Part shown: positions 7,803 to 13,657 of the stretch, in pieces | Numbering within the stretch: position 1 is the first letter of the stretch | How the letters are laid out: the number at the start of each line of letters is the position of its first letter | From: Pseudomonadota bacterium | GTDB lineage: Bacteria > Pseudomonadota > Gammaproteobacteria > Burkholderiales > Ferrovaceae | DNA length: 13,657 bases | Assembly (NCBI GenBank): GCA_021804705.1 | Contig: JAJZHC010000018.1 | Coordinates: forward strand, 1 to 13,657 | Reading direction: 5' to 3' | Position numbers and translations under genes: made by a program | Notes under the pieces: generated by a model | Databases searched by the model: none | What the model was told of the DNA's origin: nothing | What the model saw: the letters and a program-made list of their open reading frames with translations, nothing else

Positions 7803-8777
7803 TCATGAGCCGGCGGCCGTGTCCTGAAAAAAATGCATCACCCGTTGTGGCATCCAGATTGCCTGACCTGGAAAACGGCCAGAGACGAATCCCACGTGTC
7901 CTCCCTGGGGCTGAAAATCCCGGGTGACCTGGTCAGAACACTGTTGTTGCGGAGGCAGCACCCACTCGGGAATGAAGGGGTCGTCCCGGGCAGCAAGCAG
8001 CAGGGTGGGAACCCGGATGCGGGACAGCCAGGGCTTGCTGCTACAGCGGGTCCAGTAGTCATCCACATTGGCAAAGCCATGCAGGGGAGCGATGAAATGG
8101 TCATCAAACTCACGCAGGTTCCGGGCCTTGAGCGTGGCATCAAGATCAAACAGGCCTGGGTACTGAATGAACTTTGCACGTGCCTTTTGTTTGAGCGTGG
8201 TCAGAAAGTGGTTGGTGTAAACCTGGTTGAATCCCTGGGCCAGATGATCGCCCACTGCGTGCAAATCCAGGGGTGCTGCGACGGCAGCCGCGCTGGTGAG
8301 CAGGGCTCCGGCCTGCTCACCCTGTTCTCCCAGCCACTTAAGCAGCATATTGCCGCCCAGAGAGACCCCCACTGCATGAAGGGTGGCTGGGCCTTGGCTG
8401 CCACGGGCGCGCGTCAGGACCCACTGGATTTCGGTGCTGTCCCCTGCGAAGTAGGAGCGCGGCAAAATATTCATGCTTCCGCTGCAACCCCTGAAATTGG
8501 GGGCAACCACGTGCCATCCTGCCTGGTATGCGTTCATGGCCAGCATCCGAACGTAGCGGGAATCCGTGCTGCCCTCCAGGCCATGAAAAATGACCAGCGT
8601 GGGCGCTTCATTCATGCCGTCAAGGCGGTCTATGTCGATGAAATCCCCATCCGGACTGTTCCAGCGCTCGCGCCGCCACCGGGGGCGTTCTGCCGGTACC
8701 CACAAGGCTCCGTAAAGCGTTTGGGCATGACGATTGGTCAGCCAGAATGGCGCCTTGTACAAGGCCGGTGGGGTCAT
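7803..8777 (-). CDS. yheT: YheT family alpha/beta-fold hydrolase
   Basis: This 324-residue protein belongs to the YheT/ABHD1-3-like alpha/beta hydrolases, esterase-like enzymes with no firmly established physiological substrate. Visible motifs from the chosen start are PFWLTNRHAQTLYG at the N-terminus (typical of the family), LVIFHGLEGSTDSRYVR containing the oxyanion region, VVAPNFRGCSGS, and the nucleophile elbow GVSLGGN with Ser139. The acid follows in LLAARDDPFIP and the catalytic His in GGHVGFVSG, so the triad is complete. I chose ATG 8777 because MTPPALYKAPFWLTNRHAQTLY matches the usual start. The frame is open to 8843, with another ATG at 8819, but that extension lacks family similarity and would crowd the divergent alr. 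No strong SD is seen at any of these. It is the first gene of the minus-strand cluster followed by the outer-membrane protein and algC genes. Confidence 0.92.
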   Translation of the reverse strand: MTPPALYKAPFWLTNRHAQTLYGALWVPAERPRWRRERWNSPDGDFIDIDRLDGMNEAPTLVIFHGLEGSTDSRYVRMLAMNAYQAGWHVVAPNFRGCSGSMNILPRSYFAGDSTEIQWVLTRARGSQGPATLHAVGVSLGGNMLLKWLGEQGEQAGALLTSAAAVAAPLDLHAVGDHLAQGFNQVYTNHFLTTLKQKARAKFIQYPGLFDLDATLKARNLREFDDHFIAPLHGFANVDDYWTRCSSKPWLSRIRVPTLLLAARDDPFIPEWVLPPQQQCSDQVTRDFQPQGGHVGFVSGRFPGQAIWMPQRVMHFFQDTAAGS

Positions 8778-8831
8778 GAAAAGCCGCCAGAGGAGGGAAA
8801 AAGCCGCTATTATGCGCATATTTGGGCACTG

Positions 8832-8851
8832 CTGTGTGCTCACTGTGTGCT
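8832..8851. repeat. Short direct repeat upstream of alr
   Basis: CTGTGTGCT occurs at 8832-8840 and again at 8843-8851, an 11-bp period that places the copies about one helical turn apart. They lie just before the alr ATG, between the divergent yheT and alr genes. This could be a small operator or simply chance. No -35/-10 pair with good spacing was found around it. Confidence 0.35.
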
Positions 8852-8860
8852 TTGATCGAC

Positions 8861-9940
8861 ATGGCTCGCCCCACGCGTTTCCACATTCATCTCGACCATC
8901 TGGTCAATAACTTCAAAACGGCACGGCGTTTGCACGGCGGAAGGCTATTGGCCGTCATCAAGGCCAATGCCTATGGCCACGGGGATGAGGCATGTGCCCA
9001 TGCCCTGCAGGACGTGGCAGACGGTTTTGCGGTAGCCTCGACGGAAGAGGCGCTCCGTTTGCGCCAGGCGGGCATCACGGGGCCTATCGTGTTGCTGGAA
9101 GGCGTGTTCAGTGCCGACGAGATGCACGAGGTGGTAGCCCATCACCTCACTCCCGTCGTCCACACATTCTGGCAAGTCGAAGCGCTGCAGCGCACATCCT
9201 TTCCGGTGCCCGCGCCGGTATGGGTCAAGGTCGATACCGGCATGCACCGGCTGGGGTTTCAGCCGGATGAGCTGCATGCCGTTCACGCAAGGCTGCGCGC
9301 CAACGCGCAGGTGGGAGAGATTACCGTCATGACCCACTTTGCCAATGCGGACGACCCTGTCGAGAGTGTGCTCGACGAGCCACTGCGACGATTTCGCGAA
9401 GCCACACAAGGGCTGGACGTTTCCACTAGCTTGTGCAACTCAGGCGCCATCCTGGGACACCCTGCTGCGCACGGCGACTGGGCCCGTCCGGGGCTGATGC
9501 TGTACGGTATCGATCCTGGCGTGCCTGGTATTGCCCCGCGCGAAGCGCTGCAGCCCGTAATGCGACTGGTCTCTGAAATGACCGTCATTCGCACGATTGC
9601 ACCGGGCGAAGCAGTGGGATACGGCAGCCTGTTCAGGGCGGCACGTCCCACTCGGGTAGGCGTCATTCCATGTGGCTACGCAGATGGTTATCCGCGCAGC
9701 GCCATCCAGGGCACGCCTGTGGCCGTTTCAGGGACACTGGTGCCGCTCATCGGTCGCGTTTCCATGGACATGATTACCGTGGACCTTACCGACGCGCCGC
9801 ACATCCAGCCTGGTGCCCCCGTTGAGCTATGGGGTGGCCAGGTGGCCGTCAGCACCGTGGCCCAGCACGCCGGCACGGTGGCCTATGAGTTGCTGTGTCA
9901 TGCAAGGCGCGCCTCCATCCAGTATCACACTGCAGCTTAG
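8861..9940 (+). CDS. alr: Alanine racemase (PLP-dependent, biosynthetic type)
   Basis: The enzyme interconverts L- and D-alanine, providing D-Ala for the peptidoglycan peptide. At 359 residues it has the standard length. The pyridoxal phosphate lysine is Lys34 in LLAVIKANAYGHG. The second catalytic base is Tyr254 in EAVGYGSLFRA. Other family blocks are GPIVLLEGVFSADEM, WVKVDTGMHRLGF, TVMTHFANAD, SLCNSGAIL, RPGLMLYGIDPG, VIPCGYADGYPR and GRVSMDMITVDLTD, so the enzyme is intact. The start ATG at 8861 gives MARPTRFHIHLDHLVNNF. An upstream extension to 8822 is open but would add residues not expected in the family. No convincing SD is visible. In many betaproteobacteria alr is followed by radA; here it is followed directly by T4SS genes, and no terminator hairpin is seen after its TAG stop. 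Confidence 0.97.
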   Translation: MARPTRFHIHLDHLVNNFKTARRLHGGRLLAVIKANAYGHGDEACAHALQDVADGFAVASTEEALRLRQAGITGPIVLLEGVFSADEMHEVVAHHLTPVVHTFWQVEALQRTSFPVPAPVWVKVDTGMHRLGFQPDELHAVHARLRANAQVGEITVMTHFANADDPVESVLDEPLRRFREATQGLDVSTSLCNSGAILGHPAAHGDWARPGLMLYGIDPGVPGIAPREALQPVMRLVSEMTVIRTIAPGEAVGYGSLFRAARPTRVGVIPCGYADGYPRSAIQGTPVAVSGTLVPLIGRVSMDMITVDLTDAPHIQPGAPVELWGGQVAVSTVAQHAGTVAYELLCHARRASIQYHTAA

Positions 9941-10012
9941 ACTTCCTAAAACCCTAAAATCCTGATGTTGTTTGTGCCTGTCGCAGGTGCCAACGACGGT
10001 AGCATCCTCGTC
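9941..10012. other. Junction between core chromosome (alr) and T4SS operon
   Basis: These 72 bases separate the alr stop from the preferred trbB start. They contain a tandem-like CCTAAAA repeat (9945-9951 and 9953-9959) and no hairpin-plus-T-run terminator. I see no recognisable strong promoter and no integrase-type attachment site. An in-frame ATG at 9965 lies inside it. If the T4SS genes were acquired, the breakpoint probably lies here. Confidence 0.5.
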
Positions 10013-11026
10013 ATGAATAACGACATGAACGAGCATCTGGCAATGATGCTTCAGGATGCCTTCTCCAGGCTGATGCCTTTGCTGGACGACCCTTCCATTC
10101 GCGAAGTCATGGTTAATGGTGAGGACAATGTCTGGATTGAGCGCGAAGGTCGTCTAGAAAAAACCACCTGTCGATTCTCCAGTAACGACGCACGCAACGT
10201 CATTCAAATTCTCGCAACAATGACGGACCGCGAGGTGGGAAAACGCGCTGGAGAAACCCTGTTCGATGCTGCATTCTCCAACATGAGAATTTCAGCCGTA
10301 CTCTCGCCCATCGCCACCCAGGGGCATGCGCTTTGCATTCGCAAGCTTGCTGGCGTGACCAAGTCGCTCTCCGATTATTTGCCTGAGTACCTGACCGCTA
10401 TCCCGAATCGCAATGCACCGAGCCTGGAGTGGGATGAAAATTTCCGGGTTCCTGAAATGGTGCACGGCAGACTCCAGCAATGGGTCAATTCCAGGATGAA
10501 TATTATTGTCAGCGGTGGAACCAGCACGGGCAAAACAACGTTTCTCAATGCATTGATTCGGGTCATGCCAGCAGCTGACAGGCTGATCACCATTGAAGAT
10601 ACGCGTGAGCTGATCGTGGATTTGCCAAATCATGTGTCATTTGAGGCTAACGCTTCGCTCGCCGTCACGGTTCGAGATCTGGTGCGACAGACCTTGCGGT
10701 TTCGCCCAGATCGTATCGTGGTGGGGGAGGTTCGTGGTGGCGAGGCTTTTGACCTGATTCAGGCCATGAATACAGGACATGATGGTTGTTTGGGCACGCT
10801 GCATGCCAACAGCGCCTTCGATGCTCTCGGGCGCCTTGAGCAGATGATCATGCAATGTGGTGTGGACTGGTCCTCTGAGGCTATTTCGCGCCAGATTGCA
10901 AGCTGCATTGATGGGGTGATTCATCTGTCGCGCATGGGTGGTGTGCGCCAAATTGAAAACATGATTCAGGTGGAGGGATATCGAAATGGCAGCTACCAGA
11001 CCCAGGCTTTATTGCAGCAAGTCTGA
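10013..11026 (+). CDS. trbB: Conjugative T4SS ATPase TrbB/VirB11
   Basis: VirB11/TrbB ATPases are hexameric traffic ATPases on the cytoplasmic face of the inner membrane, involved in pilus assembly and substrate transfer. From ATG 10013 the protein is 337 residues, family-typical. The N-terminal domain (LDDPSIREVMVNGEDNVWIE) is followed by the RecA-like domain. Walker A is GGTSTGKTT with Lys174, the Asp box is LITIEDTRELI, Walker B is RIVVGEVRGGEA with Glu239, and the His box is GTLHAN with His264. All catalytic motifs are intact. The frame is open back to ATG 9965, 16 codons earlier, and ATG 10025 is also possible. None has a good SD, so the start is uncertain. It opens the trbBCDE-like series and its end overlaps trbC by 41 bp. 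Four 60-base lines sampled here gave 123/240 G+C, against 150/240 for four lines in alr. Confidence 0.93.
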   Translation: MNNDMNEHLAMMLQDAFSRLMPLLDDPSIREVMVNGEDNVWIEREGRLEKTTCRFSSNDARNVIQILATMTDREVGKRAGETLFDAAFSNMRISAVLSPIATQGHALCIRKLAGVTKSLSDYLPEYLTAIPNRNAPSLEWDENFRVPEMVHGRLQQWVNSRMNIIVSGGTSTGKTTFLNALIRVMPAADRLITIEDTRELIVDLPNHVSFEANASLAVTVRDLVRQTLRFRPDRIVVGEVRGGEAFDLIQAMNTGHDGCLGTLHANSAFDALGRLEQMIMQCGVDWSSEAISRQIASCIDGVIHLSRMGGVRQIENMIQVEGYRNGSYQTQALLQQV

Positions 11027-11327
11027 TCTTCTGCTTGGTAGTGTGGCGCTGGCTCTGTTCGCCAGTTCTACAGGAGCATTTGCCTTCTACACCCCAATGC
11101 CATGGGAAGGGCCCATTTGTGCCGTTGCAAGCAGCCTCAAAGGTCAGGTCGCCGTCGTCTTGTCTGTGGTGGCCACCATCATGATCGGCATCATGTTCAT
11201 GTACGCAGAAACCGGGGGCATCGTGGCGAGAATTGCCAGTTGGTTACTGGGAATGTCCTGTGCGTTGTCCGTAGTCAGCATTATCACAGCCTTGTTTCCT
11301 GGGGTTACGATGCCGGGGTGTTTATGA
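10986..11327 (+). CDS. trbC: TrbC/VirB2 family pilin precursor
   Basis: This 113-residue protein is the predicted major pilus subunit of the T4SS. A basic N-terminus and hydrophobic core (LLLGSVALALFASS) lead to a likely signal peptidase site after AFA (residue 33). That leaves a mature pilin of about 80 residues starting FYTPMPWEGPICAVASSL, close to the consensus WEGPLxxIAxSLxGPVA of TrbC/VirB2 proteins. Two hydrophobic helices follow (about residues 54-73 and 82-104). The tail is PGVTMPGCL. The mature form has three cysteines (45, 92 and 112), the last two residues from the end. ATG 10986 has an SD GGAGG at 10972-10976. It overlaps the end of trbB by 41 bp and its stop overlaps the trbD start (ATGA). 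The call rests on length, hydropathy, the PWEGP motif and operon position, as pilins diverge quickly. Confidence 0.88.
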   Translation: MAATRPRLYCSKSDLLLGSVALALFASSTGAFAFYTPMPWEGPICAVASSLKGQVAVVLSVVATIMIGIMFMYAETGGIVARIASWLLGMSCALSVVSIITALFPGVTMPGCL

Positions 11328-11647
11328 ACCCGGTGCAGCAAGAGCGCATTTCGCCATTACACCAATCCTTGGTGGAACCCCTGTTGATTGCCGGCGTCGA
11401 GAAGCCTTTTGCCATCGTCAATGCCACATTGAGCATTGCCCTGGTAGGTGACTTGCACATGTTCGGCTGGCTACCCATTGCCCTGTTGGCCCATCTTATT
11501 CTTCGACGCATCACCCGGGATGATCCTTTCACGCGCCAAATTTATGTCAAATACAATCGCCAGGCCGACAGCTACGACCCATGGCCCCACGTCAGGACAG
11601 TTCGCGGCAAGCGCCCCATCGGATTTGGCAGGGCCATGCCATGTTGA
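11324..11647 (+). CDS. trbD: TrbD/VirB3 family inner-membrane T4SS protein
   Basis: VirB3/TrbD is a small inner-membrane protein that associates with the VirB4 ATPase and is needed for pilus biogenesis. The product is 107 residues. A short N-terminal stretch contains PLHQSLVEPLLIAGVEKPF, typical of the family. Two closely spaced hydrophobic segments follow (about residues 29-42 and 46-60), then a basic cytoplasmic tail with DDPFTRQIYVKYNRQADSYDP, resembling the D-P...YxR...YxP pattern of VirB3 proteins. The ATG at 11324 lies within the trbC stop (ATGA). An upstream extension of this frame to about 11102 overlaps trbC and is not coding. The 3' end overlaps the trbE start by 7 bp. Between a pilin and a VirB4 ATPase, the assignment is well supported by position. 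Confidence 0.88.
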   Translation: MNPVQQERISPLHQSLVEPLLIAGVEKPFAIVNATLSIALVGDLHMFGWLPIALLAHLILRRITRDDPFTRQIYVKYNRQADSYDPWPHVRTVRGKRPIGFGRAMPC

Positions 11648-13657
11648 ACCTCAAGCGCATGGCGTTCGGTTTTGATTCGCGTTCGCGCGGGCTTTCTGAA
11701 ATTCTGCCCTGGCTTGTTCTGATTCGCCCCGGAATCGTACTCAACAAGGACGGTAGCCTGCTGGCCTGCTTTTTAATGCGGGGCATGAATGTGGAAGGCT
11801 GTGAATCACAGGCCATTGACCGTGGTGCCGATGCATTTGAGCTGGCACTTCGCAGCCTGGATCATCGCTTTACGCTCTGGTCTACTGTTTTGCGCCGAGA
11901 AATCCTGGATTATCCCCATGGAAACTTTGCAAACCCTGGAAGTGCTGCGATCGATGCGCTGCATCGTCATAAGATGCAGAGCAAACGTCATTTTTCTAAT
12001 CGGCATTTCGTCAGCATTCTCTTTTCCCTCGACGAAACCAGAGATGGGTTTTTTGGTGCGCTGGCACAGGCTTCCGGAGAGTCAGAGGGAAGCTTGTTCC
12101 AACGTTTGTGGAGCACAGCCTCTCATCAACTTTTTCATGGAAATGCATTTCGGCACGATGGGAAAGTGCTGCAAAAGCGTATCACCCTGTTCGAGGAAAT
12201 GTTGTCCCAGTGGCTTGGGGGCCTGCAGCAGCTGGGCCCGGAGCGTCTGGAGGGTGCTGCATTGACAGGGTTTCTTCACGAAATGACGAGTCCGACAATG
12301 CACCGCACACGAGCGCCAGAGCTTCCTTTGGATGGTTATCTGGATACCGCGCTGGGGGAAGACAGGGTTGTCATCCAGGGAGATCATCTGCGTTTCGAGG
12401 GGGTAGGGCAAGCACGCTACGCCGCGGCTCTGGCGGTGAAGGGATGGCCGAGTGCCACGTTTCCAGGCATGCTTGACGCGGTGTTGTCTGCCCCATCTGA
12501 ATTGACGCTGTCCCAGGTATTTCGTTTTGTGGATCAGGAGGCAGCCAAACGCTACATCAAAAATGTTCAGCGCTTTCACCTGAATCTGCAAAAATCACTG
12601 TTCAGTTACGTTCGTGAGGCTGTTTCTGGCGAGGAAAGCGTCGTTCGCGATACCGGACGGGCTGTTTCAGCAGAAGACGCGCGCCATGCGTTGACAGATA
12701 TCGTGGCAGCCAAGCGGGTTTTTGGCTACCACAACCTGACCGTCCTTGTGTTTTCAAGTGATACGGATACGCTAGACGAGACCTTGGGAACGGTGGCCAC
12801 CAGCATTCGCACCCAAGGCTACTTGTTATTACGTGAGCGGTTGCACCTCAATTCAGCCTGGTCGGGCACGCTTCCAGGACAATGGGGTGAATTGGTTCGA
12901 TGGCATTTTATCAGTACCGCCAACTGGTCTGATTTGTGTCCCATACGTTCCTCCGGAGTGGGATTGCGCACCAATCGCTATCTGTCCCAACAGACCGGCA
13001 GAGTCGCACCAGCCTTGTCATTATTTTCAACGCGCTCTGGCAGTCCTTATTACTTCAACTTGCATCATCAGGATTTGGCACACGCCTTTGTCGTAGGGCC
13101 TTCACGTAGCGGAAAGTCGGTATGGGTCAACTTCCTGATCAGCCAATTCCAGAAGTACCATCCGGTACGTACTGTGATTTTCGACAAGGATCGTTCCTGT
13201 CGCATTCCTACGCTGCTGCAGGGTGGACAATGCGTGGATGTCGCACAGTCTTCACTGCAGCTCAACCCGTTGTCCCTGGTGACTGAGCCCCGGCAACGCG
13301 GTTGGTTGGCACGCTGGCTTGAAATATTGCTTTGCGCGCGAGGCAGGGTCATGTCTGCAGAAGACGATCGCGCCATTGCGGAATCGCTAAACGGCCTGGC
13401 CGCTTTGTCTCCGAAGTTGCATCAACTCAAAAGTCTGCACGGGTTGTTGCCCCGTCACCTCCGGGTTGAACTCGAACCCTGGCTTTCTGGCGGCATTCTG
13501 GGGGGGCACTTTGATCACGTACAGGATGATTTCGTCTTGTCACCCTTTACCTGTATCGAAATGAGTGGCGTACTCCGTGATCACCGCGTGGCCAGGGCCT
13601 TCCTGGAGTATGCTTTTTTCAGGATCGAACAGGCGCTGGATGCCCATCAGGGTGTTC
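11641..13657 (+). CDS. trbE: Conjugative T4SS ATPase TrbE/VirB4 (3' end beyond the window)
   Basis: I translated this frame by hand from ATG 11641 to the last base: 672 codons with no stop. The gene is therefore truncated only by the window edge (VirB4/TrbE proteins are usually about 800-850 residues). VirB4 is the large hexameric ATPase that energises pilus assembly and substrate passage. The N-terminus contains the TrbE-like block GLSEILPWLVLIRPGIVLNK followed by DGSLLACFLMRG. A divergent middle domain leads to the C-terminal RecA-like fold, with Walker A GPSRSGKS at residues 486-493 in HAFVVGPSRSGKSVWVNFLI, then TVIFDKDRSCRIPTLLQGGQ and LQLNPL near 540-544. Walker B and the arginine finger would lie just past the end. 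The start overlaps trbD by 7 bp, with GGCAGGG upstream as a possible SD. Three sampled lines gave 93/180 G+C. Confidence 0.93.
   Translation, partial: MLNLKRMAFGFDSRSRGLSEILPWLVLIRPGIVLNKDGSLLACFLMRGMNVEGCESQAIDRGADAFELALRSLDHRFTLWSTVLRREILDYPHGNFANPGSAAIDALHRHKMQSKRHFSNRHFVSILFSLDETRDGFFGALAQASGESEGSLFQRLWSTASHQLFHGNAFRHDGKVLQKRITLFEEMLSQWLGGLQQLGPERLEGAALTGFLHEMTSPTMHRTRAPELPLDGYLDTALGEDRVVIQGDHLRFEGVGQARYAAALAVKGWPSATFPGMLDAVLSAPSELTLSQVFRFVDQEAAKRYIKNVQRFHLNLQKSLFSYVREAVSGEESVVRDTGRAVSAEDARHALTDIVAAKRVFGYHNLTVLVFSSDTDTLDETLGTVATSIRTQGYLLLRERLHLNSAWSGTLPGQWGELVRWHFISTANWSDLCPIRSSGVGLRTNRYLSQQTGRVAPALSLFSTRSGSPYYFNLHHQDLAHAFVVGPSRSGKSVWVNFLISQFQKYHPVRTVIFDKDRSCRIPTLLQGGQCVDVAQSSLQLNPLSLVTEPRQRGWLARWLEILLCARGRVMSAEDDRAIAESLNGLAALSPKLHQLKSLHGLLPRHLRVELEPWLSGGILGGHFDHVQDDFVLSPFTCIEMSGVLRDHRVARAFLEYAFFRIEQALDAHQGV

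Noticed and set aside
8801..8820. TATTAT at 8808-8813 as a -10 box for alr, or its complement for yheT
   Set aside because: No matching -35 hexamer lies at suitable spacing on either strand.
7833..8855. Open plus-strand frame of about 340 codons opposite the yheT-type gene
   Set aside because: It has no recognisable domain, and the minus-strand frame has a complete hydrolase triad and family motifs. Long antisense frames are common in GC-rich coding DNA.
9965..10012. Upstream ATG extension of trbB by 16 residues
   Set aside because: The added residues (LFVPVAGANDGSILV) do not resemble the usual N-terminus and there is no SD. The start at 10013 is preferred, though not proven.
11102..11323. 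Upstream extension of the trbD frame
   Set aside because: It runs through the trbC coding region in another frame, has a composition unlike a protein, and the family start is the ATG at 11324 overlapping the trbC stop.
12108..13376. Several short open frames on both strands in the last 1.5 kb
   Set aside because: All lie inside the continuous trbE/virB4 frame, which carries a Walker A motif and family sequence, so they are shadows.
10013..13657. Lower G+C of the T4SS genes as proof of horizontal transfer
   Set aside because: Sampled lines are near 51% in trbB and trbE against about 62% in alr, but two sampled lines of the core gene serS gave 30/60 and 33/60, so composition alone does not separate them.
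1..13657. CRISPR arrays, tRNA or rRNA genes, insertion sequences, riboswitches and strong intrinsic terminators
   Set aside because: I looked on both strands in the non-coding gaps and saw no regular repeats, cloverleaf-like segments, transposase motifs or hairpin-plus-T-run structures. The gaps are too short to hold most of these.

Overview
The window comes from a Gram-negative proteobacterium, most likely a betaproteobacterium. This is inferred from the dnaX-ybaB-recR block, the AlgC-type phosphohexomutase, the MltF and YheT homologues, and a predicted outer-membrane protein. The species cannot be named from the sequence. Most of the window is dense housekeeping chromosome; the last 3.7 kb is the start of a type IV secretion (T4SS) operon of the conjugative trb (MPF-T) kind.

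Bases 1-2887 (+ strand) hold the 3' end of dnaX, then ybaB, recR and serS. They are closely packed (dnaX/ybaB stop-start overlap, 7 bp ybaB-recR, 25 bp recR-serS) and concern DNA replication, nucleoid or recombination functions and tRNA charging. serS meets the opposing gene mltF at a shared CTAG that supplies both stop codons. mltF (2884-4398, - strand) encodes a membrane-anchored lytic transglycosylase. It diverges from ispD-ispF (4427-5604, + strand), two enzymes of the MEP isoprenoid pathway whose reading frames overlap by ATGA. ispF in turn overlaps tail-to-tail with a minus-strand cluster. That cluster reads yheT-type hydrolase (7803-8777), unknown outer-membrane protein (6993-7733), phosphomannomutase/phosphoglucomutase (5598-6971). 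The divergent gene alr (8861-9940) encodes alanine racemase. mltF and alr act on murein turnover and synthesis, and the mutase supplies sugar phosphates for surface polysaccharide, so envelope biogenesis is a loose theme.

About 72 bp after alr, with no visible terminator, the content changes to trbB/virB11, trbC/virB2, trbD/virB3 and trbE/virB4, all on the + strand with overlapping ends. This is the conserved trbBCDE order. The trbE/virB4 frame is open from 11641 to the last base, so the operon continues outside the window. The set seen provides the hexameric assembly ATPase, the pilin, the small inner-membrane partner and the large VirB4 ATPase. No integrase, relaxase, coupling protein, attachment site, IS element, CRISPR array, tRNA or rRNA was seen. 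The sharp change from alr to a T4SS is the most likely island or integrative-element boundary in the window and its most interesting feature. I found no convincingly new multi-gene system; the least explained gene is the outer-membrane protein at 6993-7733.
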